This document shows, piece by piece, positions 25,779 to 34,464 of a stretch of DNA of 64,000 nt. How positions within the stretch are numbered: the stretch's first letter is position 1; the number at the start of each line of letters is the position of its first letter. The stretch covers positions 1,600,001 through 1,664,000 of the forward strand of contig NC_008554.1 in assembly GCF_000014965.1 (NCBI RefSeq), written 5' to 3'. Under the pieces are notes generated by a model. That model ran no database searches. It was not told where the DNA came from and saw only the letters and a program-made list of their open reading frames with translations. The stretch is from Syntrophobacter fumaroxidans MPOB (GTDB taxonomy: Bacteria; Desulfobacterota; Syntrophobacteria; Syntrophobacterales; Syntrophobacteraceae). Position numbers and translations under genes: made by a program.

Positions 25779-26815
25779 ACCTGTATAAGACCATGGTCAA
25801 GCTGTTGGAGGCGAACACTCCATTCGCCCTCGCCACGATCGTCTCCCGGTCCGGCTCGGCCCCGCGCGCCCCCGGCACCCGAATGATCGTCCTTGCGGAC
25901 GGTGCCGTCGAGGGAAGCGTCGGAGGCGGGATCCTGGAAGCCGGAGTTCTGGAGTTGGCCGGAGACTGTTTCGAACATGGCAAAGCGCGAATCGGGACGT
26001 TCAACCTCACCTCCGCCGACGCCCGCGAGATGGGTATGACCTGCGGCGGTCGGGTCCGCGTGCTCGTCCAGCTCATCCACCCGGCCGAGGCTCGTCACCT
26101 GGAGCTGTTCCGGGCGGTGCGGTCCACTCTCGAGAACAGAAGGCAGGCTTGGCTGATTTTTGAAGTCCCAACGGAAGACAAGAACGCGGACCCCGTGGGA
26201 ATGGGATTATGTCCCACGGATGGCCCATGCGTTGGAAATCTCGATGAAGAGACCCTGCGAAAGGTCGTCCTTCTGGCCGGCACGGGCCCGCCTCAATCGG
26301 TCTGCTGCGAAGGGCGCAGCTATCTCGTCGAGCCCTTGTGCCACGAGGCCGTCGTCTTCATTTTCGGGGCCGGGCACATTTCACGGCAACTGGCTCCCCT
26401 GGCAAAGCGTGTGGGGTTTCACACCGTCGTGCTGGACGACCGTGAGGAATTCGCCAACCGGGAGCGGTTCCCCGACGCCGACCGGATCGTCGTGCCGACC
26501 GGCTTCGATTCCGTCATCCCGCAGCTGGACATCGACGAGAACAGCTACCTGGTGCTGGTGACCCGTGGGCACCACTACGACGGCATGCTCCTCGGCGAGG
26601 CATTGAGAACCAAAGCCGGCTACATCGGCATGATCGGCAGCAGGCGGAAGCGGGATGCGATCTATGCCGAGCTGGCTCGAAAGGGCTTCACATCGAGCGA
26701 TTTCCAGAGAGTCCATTCCCCAATCGGGTTGAATATCGGCGCCGAGACCCCCGAGGAAATCGCGGTGAGCATCGTGGCCGAGCTGATTCAGGTCCGGGCG
26801 GGGAAGAACGGATGA
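25775..26815 (+). CDS. XdhC/CoxI-family molybdenum cofactor maturation protein
   Basis: A 346-aa XdhC/CoxI protein. The N-terminal XdhC domain has LATIVSRSGSAPRAPGTRM near residue 19 and GSVGGGILE near 48; a Cys near MTCGGRV. The C-terminal Rossmann domain has FIFGAGHISRQL near 193, VLDDREEFAN near 216 and VTRGHHYD near 257. In xanthine dehydrogenase systems XdhC binds Mo cofactor, protects it during sulfuration and delivers it to the enzyme, so it is the most direct link between this operon and Mop. The gene overlaps its neighbours by 4 bases on each side. Confidence 0.93.
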   Translation: MNLYKTMVKLLEANTPFALATIVSRSGSAPRAPGTRMIVLADGAVEGSVGGGILEAGVLELAGDCFEHGKARIGTFNLTSADAREMGMTCGGRVRVLVQLIHPAEARHLELFRAVRSTLENRRQAWLIFEVPTEDKNADPVGMGLCPTDGPCVGNLDEETLRKVVLLAGTGPPQSVCCEGRSYLVEPLCHEAVVFIFGAGHISRQLAPLAKRVGFHTVVLDDREEFANRERFPDADRIVVPTGFDSVIPQLDIDENSYLVLVTRGHHYDGMLLGEALRTKAGYIGMIGSRRKRDAIYAELARKGFTSSDFQRVHSPIGLNIGAETPEEIAVSIVAELIQVRAGKNG

Positions 26816-28587
26816 CGAGCACGGCCGGGATCGCCGCGGTGATTCTCGCCGCGGGCCGCTCGACGAGGATGGACACGTCGAAGCCCCTGCTGCGCCTTGG
26901 CGCAATGACGGCGATCGAACAGGCCGTGAGCCGGTTCCGTGAGGCCGGCGTCGAAGACTTGACGGTGGTCGTGGGCTTCCGCGCCGACGAAATCACCCCC
27001 GTTCTGGATCGCATCGGGGTAAAATGGGTGCTCAACGCCGATTTCGACCGGGGAATGCTCTCTTCCGTCCTGGCCGGAATTGAACGTCTCCAACCCGACG
27101 TCGAAGCCTTCTTTTTGCTCCCGGCGGACATCCCGCTCATCAAGCCCGGCACGTTGCGGGCCCTCATGCGCGCATACCGCCTCCACGCCGCACCGGTCCT
27201 CTACCCCGTTTTCCTGGGACTGCGGGGGCATCCGCCCCTGATCTCAAGGGCTTGCACCGCGGGACTTGCCGCAACCCGCGAAGGGGGAATGCGGGAACAC
27301 CTGCGCGCTCACGAGGAACGCGCCGTGGAGGTGGCGGTGACGGACGAGGGGGTTCTCATGGACTGCGACACCCCCGAGGACTATCGCAAGTTACGGGCCT
27401 ATGCATCGAGGGAGGATATACCGACGGAACGCGAGTGCCGGGCGTTCTGGGAGCGATACGACGTGCCGCTGGACGTCCGGTCCCATTCCGACGTCGTCGC
27501 CGAGGCGGCACGGCTGTTGGCCGTCTCCCTGAACCGGCTTGGTCTCGACCTGGACCTCGACCTGGTCCTTGCGGCCGGGAAACTGCACGATCTTGCCAAG
27601 GGGCAACCACGCCACGCCGTCGCGGGCGCCGCAATCCTCGAGGACGCGGGCTACCGGCGGGTGGCGCGGGTAGTGGCCGCTCACACGGACATTGTGCCCG
27701 ACACTCAGGCCATAAGGGAAGAGGACCTGGTCTATCTCGCCGATAAGCTGGTCGACGGCGACGAGCTCGTGTCTCTCGATGAACGATTCCGCAAATCCTT
27801 CGAAAAATATGCGAATTCCCCGGAGATTCGGGAGGCCGTCAAGCGCCGCTTCGAACACGCCGCGCTCATCCGGGAACGGGTGCAAAGCACCCTGGAATGT
27901 TCCGTGGACGAGCTCCTCGTGAGACACTCGAATGCTTTGCGCATGCTCGTCGCGCAGCGCCGCAACATCTTCCTGATCCGGCACGGGGCGATCCGGTTGC
28001 CTGAGAAACCGAAGCGGTTTGTCGGCCAACTGGATCTGGCGTTGAGCGATCGCGGCATCGAGCAATCGGAACAATTGCGCGAACGACTCAGGCACGTCCG
28101 CCTGTCGGCCGTATTCTGCAGCGACCTGGCGCGATCCCGGGAGACCGCCGCCATCATCGCCCGGCCCCATGGGCTTTGCCCCGAGGCACGTCCTGAAATG
28201 CGGGAAATCGCCCTTGGAGAATGGGACGGCCTGACGTTCGATGAGGTTCGCGAAAAGCACCCGGCGGCCTTCGCGGAACGCGGCCGGGATATCGTTCATT
28301 TTCGCCCGGCGGGTGGTGAGAGCTTCATGGATTGCTGCCTGAGGGTCATCCCCTCCTTCACTTCCATCATCCGGGAGACCCGCGGGGACCTCGCCGTCAT
28401 AGGCCATGCGGGCGTCAACCGGATAATACTCTGCCAAATCCTCGGCAGACCCCTGGCGGACCTTTTCGCGATCGAACAGGATTACGGTTGCGTGAACGTC
28501 ATCAGGCAGGATGGATTTGCCTTCGAGCTCGTGTCATTGAACGAAAAACCGCACCTGGAAGAAGAAACATCCGGGGCCCTTCCCTGA
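26812..28587 (+). CDS. NTP-transferase / HD / histidine phosphatase fusion (DVU_1551-like)
   Basis: A 591-aa three-module protein. Residues 1-195 are a MobA/MocA-like nucleotidyltransferase (VILAAGRSTRMDTSKPLL near 8; LPADIPLIKPG near 100), of the type that makes molybdopterin cytosine dinucleotide for Mop-family enzymes. Residues about 205-380 hold an HD hydrolase domain (GKLHDLAKGQPRHA near 258 and AAHTDI near 288). Residues about 383-580 are a histidine phosphatase (FLIRHGAIRLP near 387, IGHAGVNR near 530). The MocA-like part fits Mo cofactor nucleotide attachment; the two extra hydrolase modules may recycle or proofread nucleotide intermediates, which is inference. It is the last gene of the operon. 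The convergent oxidoreductase gene ends 70 bases away. Confidence 0.9.
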   Translation: MTSTAGIAAVILAAGRSTRMDTSKPLLRLGAMTAIEQAVSRFREAGVEDLTVVVGFRADEITPVLDRIGVKWVLNADFDRGMLSSVLAGIERLQPDVEAFFLLPADIPLIKPGTLRALMRAYRLHAAPVLYPVFLGLRGHPPLISRACTAGLAATREGGMREHLRAHEERAVEVAVTDEGVLMDCDTPEDYRKLRAYASREDIPTERECRAFWERYDVPLDVRSHSDVVAEAARLLAVSLNRLGLDLDLDLVLAAGKLHDLAKGQPRHAVAGAAILEDAGYRRVARVVAAHTDIVPDTQAIREEDLVYLADKLVDGDELVSLDERFRKSFEKYANSPEIREAVKRRFEHAALIRERVQSTLECSVDELLVRHSNALRMLVAQRRNIFLIRHGAIRLPEKPKRFVGQLDLALSDRGIEQSEQLRERLRHVRLSAVFCSDLARSRETAAIIARPHGLCPEARPEMREIALGEWDGLTFDEVREKHPAAFAERGRDIVHFRPAGGESFMDCCLRVIPSFTSIIRETRGDLAVIGHAGVNRIILCQILGRPLADLFAIEQDYGCVNVIRQDGFAFELVSLNEKPHLEEETSGALP

Positions 28588-28656
28588 TTTCCCGGCACAC
28601 GGACGTCTCGCCCCATCCGACGGACACCTCGCGGTGGTGCATGACGCAAGACCGCA

Positions 28657-30744
28657 TCAGGCGATCTTCGTCACGGTCACGAAGTGCTCCTGCATGGCGA
28701 CCCCTCCTCCGGCCTCGTCCCAAACTTCCAGGCCGCCGCGCATGAACAGGCTGTCGGAGAGACCTTTGCCGAACGCCCTGGTCTCCACGGGGAGAGAGTG
28801 CCCGAAACCATGCACCAGGAAAACCGCTTCGGGGTGGATGAAATCGGTCAGCCTGACCTTGATCCGGCCTCGGTACCCGCTGCCGGACACTTCCACCTCT
28901 TCGCCGTTTTCAAGGTTCATGTTCTCCCCTGCCTCCCTGTTCATCCAAAGGACGTTCTCGGGCATCTGCTCGTGAAGCAGGGGATTGTTCATCGTATGTC
29001 CCTGGGTGTGCACGGGGCAGCGGCCGAACGTGATCCTGAATTTCCCTTTTTCCGCCTTCTTCGGCGGTTCATAAGGTTTCAGCGACGGCAGCCCCGCACC
29101 TTCCAGCCTGTCGGACACCAGCTCGATCCTGCCCGAGGGAGTCTTGAGCGCCGTTTCATCCAGCTCCCGGTAATGCGGCTTGTCGACAAGAGGAACCATT
29201 CCGGTGGCCGCGAAATCCTCGATGCGCACTCCCGTTCCCTGGAGCTGATAATTCCACAGGTCTTCGATGGTCTCAAAACACAGGGGAACCATACCGAGCC
29301 TTTTTGCCAGGCCCCCCAGGATCTCCCAGTCGGCGCGGGTATCGAACCGAGGTTCGACCGCTCGCTGCCGCACGAAAAAGTACGGCTTGAGCCCATTCTT
29401 GCACGCCAGGATGCTCTCTCGTTCGAGGTAGGGAGACAGCGGCAGGACGACGTCGGAAAACCACGCCGTGTCGGACCAGCTGAAGGTGACCGAGACGAGA
29501 AGGTCGAGCTTTTCGAAGATTCCCTTCAAGGCTTCCGGATCGGGAAACCCCATCAGCGGATCGTGCCGATAGGCAATATAGGCTTTCAAGGGATAGGGAT
29601 CCCCGGCTTGCATCGCCTTGAAGGCAAGATGCAGCAGCCCGGCGCCGGGATCGAATTGAGGGTGGCGCCAGCCGACTCCGTCCGCTCTTTTTTCGCCGGG
29701 CTTGGGAAAAAGATCCACGAGTTTCTTCAGGCCCTTGCGGCCGACGGCGCCGGGCGTGTTCGCCAGGGGCAGGCCTCCCTTCGCTCCGATTGCCCCCAGC
29801 AGAGCATTGATGATGTACGCGGACCGGCAGACGTAGAATGAATCCGTGTACCTCGCGGTCATCCAGCCGGGATGCCACAAAACGGCGGGCCCGGCTTCCG
29901 CCAGGGAACGGGCCAGCGACGCGATTTCCTCCGCGGGAATCCCGGTTTCCCCTTCCGCCCACCGCGGCGTGTAGGGGCGCACGAACGCTTCGAGTCGATC
30001 CAGGTCCTTGATGTGCCGCCCGGCAAAATCCTCGTCGTAGAGTCGCTCCCGGAGCAGTACGTGAATGACCGCCAGGTTGAACGCGTAATCCGTCCCGGGG
30101 CGGATCATGAAGAAGCGGTCCGCCTTGGCGGCCGTGCGGGTGTGCCGGATGTCGACGACGGTCAGTTTGCAGCCGTGGGAAATCGCCGCGACAAGGTCGT
30201 TGACCTCTTTGACGTTGATCGATTCGAAAAGGTTGCGGGTCTGCAAAACGACATGCCCGGCGTTTCTGTAATCGTAGACCAGGTCTTTTCTCGAAAGGCC
30301 GAAAAGAGAAAGCGCCGCGTGCTCCACGTTGCGCGCACACGAGGCGTCGTGATTGGAATAGTTCGGAGAACCCAGACCTCTCACGAAAGCCTGGTGCAGG
30401 TCCCGAAAGGGCCCCCCGCGGTCTGAAAATAGGATGCTCCGGCCGCCATGCGATTCCATGATCCGTTTCAGAGCACCGGCAACGTGGTCGAGCGCCTCAT
30501 CCCAGGAGACGCCGCGCCACTTGCCCTCCCCTCTTTTCCCGGCACGGATGAGCGGGTGCCGCGGGCGCTCGTCGTCGTCGATCAGGGCGATTCCGGCGCC
30601 CCCGCGCGCGCAGAGCGCTTTCTCGATCCCCGCCGCGTGAGGATTTCCCTGGATGAACGTGCACACGCCATCTTCCGACTCCACTTCAATGGGACAACGG
30701 ACACTGCACATCCCGCAAACACTGAACACCTTTTTCTTCGCCAT
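28657..30744 (-). CDS. Molybdopterin oxidoreductase, DMSO-reductase superfamily (PhsA/PsrA-like)
   Basis: A 695-aa catalytic subunit with an N-terminal [4Fe-4S] motif (CGMCSVRCPIEV and a further Cys in KALCARGG) and bis-MGD binding segments. The block SNHDASCARN near residue 145 offers a Cys as probable Mo ligand, as in thiosulfate or polysulfide reductases. The C-terminal cofactor domain (FGRCPVHTQGHTMNNPL) is complete. No Tat signal is seen and no ferredoxin or membrane subunit is adjacent, so it is likely a stand-alone cytoplasmic enzyme. ATG 30744 is preferred: CGGAG precedes it by 7 bases and homology starts there, although the frame is open to 30870. The start region is part of a 136-bp direct repeat that recurs at 37438. 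Substrate unknown. Confidence 0.88.
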   Translation of the reverse strand: MAKKKVFSVCGMCSVRCPIEVESEDGVCTFIQGNPHAAGIEKALCARGGAGIALIDDDERPRHPLIRAGKRGEGKWRGVSWDEALDHVAGALKRIMESHGGRSILFSDRGGPFRDLHQAFVRGLGSPNYSNHDASCARNVEHAALSLFGLSRKDLVYDYRNAGHVVLQTRNLFESINVKEVNDLVAAISHGCKLTVVDIRHTRTAAKADRFFMIRPGTDYAFNLAVIHVLLRERLYDEDFAGRHIKDLDRLEAFVRPYTPRWAEGETGIPAEEIASLARSLAEAGPAVLWHPGWMTARYTDSFYVCRSAYIINALLGAIGAKGGLPLANTPGAVGRKGLKKLVDLFPKPGEKRADGVGWRHPQFDPGAGLLHLAFKAMQAGDPYPLKAYIAYRHDPLMGFPDPEALKGIFEKLDLLVSVTFSWSDTAWFSDVVLPLSPYLERESILACKNGLKPYFFVRQRAVEPRFDTRADWEILGGLAKRLGMVPLCFETIEDLWNYQLQGTGVRIEDFAATGMVPLVDKPHYRELDETALKTPSGRIELVSDRLEGAGLPSLKPYEPPKKAEKGKFRITFGRCPVHTQGHTMNNPLLHEQMPENVLWMNREAGENMNLENGEEVEVSGSGYRGRIKVRLTDFIHPEAVFLVHGFGHSLPVETRAFGKGLSDSLFMRGGLEVWDEAGGGVAMQEHFVTVTKIA

Positions 30745-30867
30745 TTTCAACTCCGAGGGGGGAACGGATTCCATTGGCCCAGGCTGAAACTCCCGTCGCG
30801 AGAGGCTTCCGGCCGAGGCGCGCCGGCTGCATCGCCCAGCCCGCTTCCAGCGAGGATTAACAGGAAT
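30732..30867 (-). repeat. 136-bp direct repeat, left copy (start region of the oxidoreductase gene)
   Basis: Aligned without gaps to 37438-37573 at a constant offset of 6706 bases with four mismatches by eye (about 97% identity). It includes the ribosome site, ATG and first four codons of the oxidoreductase gene (codons Met-Ala-Lys-Lys). The two copies bracket the defence island. Confidence 0.93.
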
Positions 30868-30875
30868 CATTACAT

Positions 30876-31322
30876 TTAATGGAAGTTAAGAAGCACCCCA
30901 ATGCGATGGACGACCTGATCGATATCGGAATAAATCTCTGACTCCCAAATGCGCAGCACGAGCCATCCCTCTGCACACAATTTCTGGCTAACCACTAGAT
31001 CTCGCTCAATATTTTGTTCAATCTTTTTTACCCAATAATCTGCATTATGCCCTCTACTCAACTTGGCCTTGCGCTCGATCCAGTTGTTACCATGCCAAAA
31101 ATCCCCGTCAACAAATACAACGACTCGTGCTCTTTGGAAAACGATGTCAGGCTTACCTGGAAGATCAAATCGGTTTGTGTGATACCGCAGACCGCGGCCC
31201 CACAACGTTCGGCGTAGAAGCAACTCCGGCTTTGTATTGGATTTTCTGCTTGCCCCACGGGCTGCTGCCGATGCCCCCTCAGAGCGAGGGATTAGACCTT
31301 TGTAGCAGGGCCTCTGTGCCAT
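30876..31322 (-). CDS. vsr: Vsr-family DNA mismatch endonuclease
   Basis: A 148-aa very-short-patch-repair type endonuclease. Family features: SNTKPELLLRRTLW near residue 28, the catalytic Asp in LPGKPDIVF near 59 and FVDGDFWHG near 70, then NADYWVKKIEQNIERD near 93 and the final LRIWESEI near 122. Compared with E. coli Vsr, the His before the Gly and the zinc Cys are replaced by Asp (DGD), the form seen in many Vsr-like proteins of restriction loci. Vsr nicks beside T:G mismatches that arise when 5-methylcytosine deaminates, so it protects the host from mutation caused by the methyltransferase of the same operon. It starts 3 bases after the upstream gene and ends at the left repeat. Confidence 0.9.
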   Translation of the reverse strand: MAQRPCYKGLIPRSEGASAAARGASRKSNTKPELLLRRTLWGRGLRYHTNRFDLPGKPDIVFQRARVVVFVDGDFWHGNNWIERKAKLSRGHNADYWVKKIEQNIERDLVVSQKLCAEGWLVLRIWESEIYSDIDQVVHRIGVLLNFH

Positions 31323-31325
31323 TGC

Positions 31326-32330
31326 CTATCCAAACATTGCAGCAAAAAGGCCGCCCCATTGTGCGACAGCAATGGGAGACAAATGCTTCACATTGGTGAC
31401 TTCGGCCTTGAATTTAACATCTGTAACCTCGGCAGGCAGGCAAGGGTCTACCCTCGGAATCGATGTTGAGTCAAAAAGTCGGAGTTGCCTTGCAGCCAAT
31501 CCTGTATCAAAAGCAACTCGCCGTGTTTTTCGCCAATCACGTCCCAGGGTAAGGGCCAAAATCAGAGAAAGCCGCTCGCGAATTTCTACTGTTAGCTCTG
31601 GACGCCCTGATATCTCCTCCCAAAGATCCGCAATAGAGGTACCTCGCCCAGTCTCATTAAGGACGAACGAAGCTATCACAGTAACGGTTCCCTCTTGGGG
31701 CAGGAGCTGATCTAAGCTGAAATAATGGGCTCGCAGGGAATTACTACAGGACTTAACTTCCACTCGCTGCAAACCCGCAACAAAATCATAAAGGGCGTGC
31801 GGGTCAGGATGCCATGCCGTCGCAACTTGGCGAATGTTGTGTGATCGTGAGATCAGAAATAACTCACACCAGATCCCTTGGAGGGACTTTCGCGCAGGGG
31901 CCTCAAGGGCTCGGAACAAATCGACTAATTTCCTGACTGCCACTGCTACGTCTCCCTCGGTTGGAGCAATAGGAAGGGTGCTGATGAAGCCTGACATCGA
32001 GCGTAGGAAGTATTGCCTCAGCATTTGATCCTCACTCAAGCATTTGAGCACCGCAAGGGTCTCTAACGACTCCCTCTCATCTTGAACCTGAACTCGGCAG
32101 ACACATCTGGGCAGAAATGACAGGTTCCTAAGGTCAAAAGGAGGATCGACGATGCTACGGGAGACAGTTCGTGCAGTGAAGAGGAGTGCCGGATTGCCTT
32201 GTGGATCTTTCGCGATTCGGCAGCGAGGGTGTCCATTTATCGCTCTTGCCGTGTAAAGATCACCGGTGCCTGATGGAACAGTCAAATGATTGTATAGCTC
32301 AAATAGGTCTTCTATCTTGTTGTTCGTCAT
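31326..32330 (-). CDS. PD-(D/E)XK motif protein (DUF4420 type)
   Basis: A 334-aa probable nuclease. The family pattern is visible: GIWCELFLI near residue 155, then WHPDPHALYDFV near 175 and the catalytic strand RVEVKSC near 193 (the E-x-K of the nuclease core). ATG 32330 is preferred to the in-frame ATG at 32357 because the MTNNKIEDLFELY start is typical and AAGGA lies upstream; either way the gene overlaps the end of the Z1 gene. In Z1-containing restriction-like operons this protein is the expected cleavage subunit. Activity is inferred from motif only. Confidence 0.86.
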   Translation of the reverse strand: MTNNKIEDLFELYNHLTVPSGTGDLYTARAINGHPRCRIAKDPQGNPALLFTARTVSRSIVDPPFDLRNLSFLPRCVCRVQVQDERESLETLAVLKCLSEDQMLRQYFLRSMSGFISTLPIAPTEGDVAVAVRKLVDLFRALEAPARKSLQGIWCELFLISRSHNIRQVATAWHPDPHALYDFVAGLQRVEVKSCSNSLRAHYFSLDQLLPQEGTVTVIASFVLNETGRGTSIADLWEEISGRPELTVEIRERLSLILALTLGRDWRKTRRVAFDTGLAARQLRLFDSTSIPRVDPCLPAEVTDVKFKAEVTNVKHLSPIAVAQWGGLFAAMFG

Positions 32331-34464
32331 GGATAAGCATGTCCTTCTGCTGAGCAAACTTTATGGCTACCGCTGGAACGTTATTGAGTGTCTGTCCGTC
32401 CCCTTCTACACGCAACATGTGGATTTGAATTGTAGGGATGTCATCTTGGAAAAATGCCCGATCTCCTGGGTAGGACTTTGCTCCAGCGCTAGAGCGACCT
32501 TGGAACAGTTGAGGGATGAACCCCTTGTTAAGCCGTCTTAATCGTTCGCGTCCTCCATCCATGAGATAAATCACGCATTGAGCTTCGGGGTCTCGATCAA
32601 TGACGGTTTTCAAATTGCAATTGACTACGCAGAGGCCAAGCGCGTCTTCCTCATCAAGATAAGAGAGGGGAGCAAGAACTTGCCTGAATAGTTCTTGAAG
32701 ATAGACTCTCGCGTGATGGTGCTGATGATAAATTGAGTGCGGCATGAACAGCTTACCGGGAAGTCGCGCAACGATTTCCTGATTATGGAGGCCATTCCCA
32801 GGCGATAAGTGTGGAGCTCTGGGTGAAAACCAGCCATCGGGAAGGTGCGGACGGAAGTACGGGCTTGATAAAACATTCCTCCGAGTGGGTTCCAGCCTAC
32901 TGTCAAGGTAGAACATGCGTCGCCATTCTTTGAGTGAACGCCCAGCATGTTCAGCAAGACGGGAACGCATGTCTTCCTCATGGCTCACATAGGCGGAATA
33001 GGCCGTATGGACGTCCGGATGCAAGTAGATCCGGCAGTATCCCAAATACCTGCTGTGATACCCGAAGAATCGTGCCCGCTGCTGGATTGTATCTGCGGTC
33101 CATCCACCTGGAGACCTCGGCATGTAAGTCACAGTAAGGCCCTTGATTGTATATCCGCGGCCCAACTTCTCCCCGCCCACGAGTATATGGGAGTATCCGT
33201 TTCCCCAAGGGACCTCCCGGCCATCTACGGAGTTCACGAGTGTTATGAATGTTTGATTGATCGCCACGGGCAATTTAGCCTGGACCTCTTCAAACACTGG
33301 AAGTTGATCGCAAGTGTCAGCGAGATCTTGGTGCACTCCATGAAATTCTTCCAGGAGTTCCTCACGGTCGGGGCCGGAAGTAAGTAGAACTTGATGCCAA
33401 TAGCTCTTCAGTCCGTTAGCCCAATTGTAATATTGACGATGAGTCATTGTCGCCTTCGACGGGTGAATCAGCATTGAACGATGCTCGTTCATAGGTCCCA
33501 TGCGTCCTGCTGCAACACCTACGAAAAAAGCCTGCATAGCACTAATGAGACTCCTGGGGGGCTCAACAGGAAGGTTTCCGTCTGAATAAATCTCGCTTTG
33601 GGGTATCCTTCTTACGTTAGAAGAAGGACTCTGAAAAAGCTCTCGTCCGCCGATGTATCCTTCTCCAGGTGATACCAACTCAGCGAAATCAGCCGATAGC
33701 GAATCGATCCTAGTTATGAGGAGCGGGGCTTGAGGTGTTGCAGTATATTGCAGATAAGTATGAAACGGGAGCGACCGCCTAAGTTCGTCGATGGTGCGGT
33801 AGGTTGAGCTTGCAGTGAGCTCTAATGGCTGCGTATTGAGGCTGGCCTGATCGGCCTCGTCGTCGAATATGATGGCAGGAAAACCTGAGAGATCTACGGC
33901 CTCCAGAAGCTCTGCAAGCTTCTGGAGGTGTGTGTGGTTTTTCATTACGCTAATAAAGAGCGTCCGGCGATCATCCTCCTCATAGTACTCACTCCGCCAC
34001 TCCTGGGCGAGCGGCTCAATGTCCTGTCTATTCCTTCGAAGTCGGGGGTTGGTAAGCATGAGCCAAGACCACTCGGGGGCTGCTTTGCGGAGATGTGTCT
34101 CCAAGCGCTCCCGGTTCTGCGCCACCAGATTCGTTGTAGTACCAGCGATGAGAATAATGATTCGATAACCATTGTCCTTGGCTAGTGCCGAGACAGCTGT
34201 CATCGATGCGGTCTTGCCACTCTGGACATAGCCACATACCAGACCGGTACGCGCGGCAGTTCTGCCTGTGACCGGTGCGCACTGAGAAAGCACACGGCAT
34301 GCCTCATTTATCACGCGATGAGCAGCTTCATCGGTCGGCAACACTCCCTTTGCTACAAAGTACTCGCGCAATCTTGAAGTTACCTTCCCCACAACTGGTT
34401 GCCACATGGCATCATCTGGATGCGATTCGATTATCTGGATCAGATGGTTGCCGTTGTTCGGCAT
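32299..34464 (-). CDS. Z1-domain ATPase/helicase-like protein
   Basis: A 721-aa protein of the Z1 family, a superfamily II helicase-like ATPase class. Walker A GYVQSGKTASM is near residue 78, Walker B FDDEADQASLN near 204 and the motif III-like YTATPQAPLL near 236. The Z1 core follows (GGEKLGRGYTIKGLTVTYMPR near 432, QQRARFFGYH near 465). The gene overlaps the upstream GHKL ATPase by 53 bases and the downstream nuclease by about 30, so translation is coupled. In known arrangements Z1 proteins work with a MORC/GHKL ATPase and nuclease as a restriction complex, probably translocating or remodelling DNA. Confidence 0.92.
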   Translation of the reverse strand: MPNNGNHLIQIIESHPDDAMWQPVVGKVTSRLREYFVAKGVLPTDEAAHRVINEACRVLSQCAPVTGRTAARTGLVCGYVQSGKTASMTAVSALAKDNGYRIIILIAGTTTNLVAQNRERLETHLRKAAPEWSWLMLTNPRLRRNRQDIEPLAQEWRSEYYEEDDRRTLFISVMKNHTHLQKLAELLEAVDLSGFPAIIFDDEADQASLNTQPLELTASSTYRTIDELRRSLPFHTYLQYTATPQAPLLITRIDSLSADFAELVSPGEGYIGGRELFQSPSSNVRRIPQSEIYSDGNLPVEPPRSLISAMQAFFVGVAAGRMGPMNEHRSMLIHPSKATMTHRQYYNWANGLKSYWHQVLLTSGPDREELLEEFHGVHQDLADTCDQLPVFEEVQAKLPVAINQTFITLVNSVDGREVPWGNGYSHILVGGEKLGRGYTIKGLTVTYMPRSPGGWTADTIQQRARFFGYHSRYLGYCRIYLHPDVHTAYSAYVSHEEDMRSRLAEHAGRSLKEWRRMFYLDSRLEPTRRNVLSSPYFRPHLPDGWFSPRAPHLSPGNGLHNQEIVARLPGKLFMPHSIYHQHHHARVYLQELFRQVLAPLSYLDEEDALGLCVVNCNLKTVIDRDPEAQCVIYLMDGGRERLRRLNKGFIPQLFQGRSSAGAKSYPGDRAFFQDDIPTIQIHMLRVEGDGQTLNNVPAVAIKFAQQKDMLIHDEQQDRRPI

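Noticed and set aside
28684-29841. Plus-strand frame of 385 codons
   Set aside because: Antisense of the molybdopterin oxidoreductase; no recognised domain.
30732-30867. The 136-bp repeat as a transposon target-site duplication
   Set aside because: Target duplications are a few to tens of bases; 136 bases with four mismatches and no transposase points to another mechanism.
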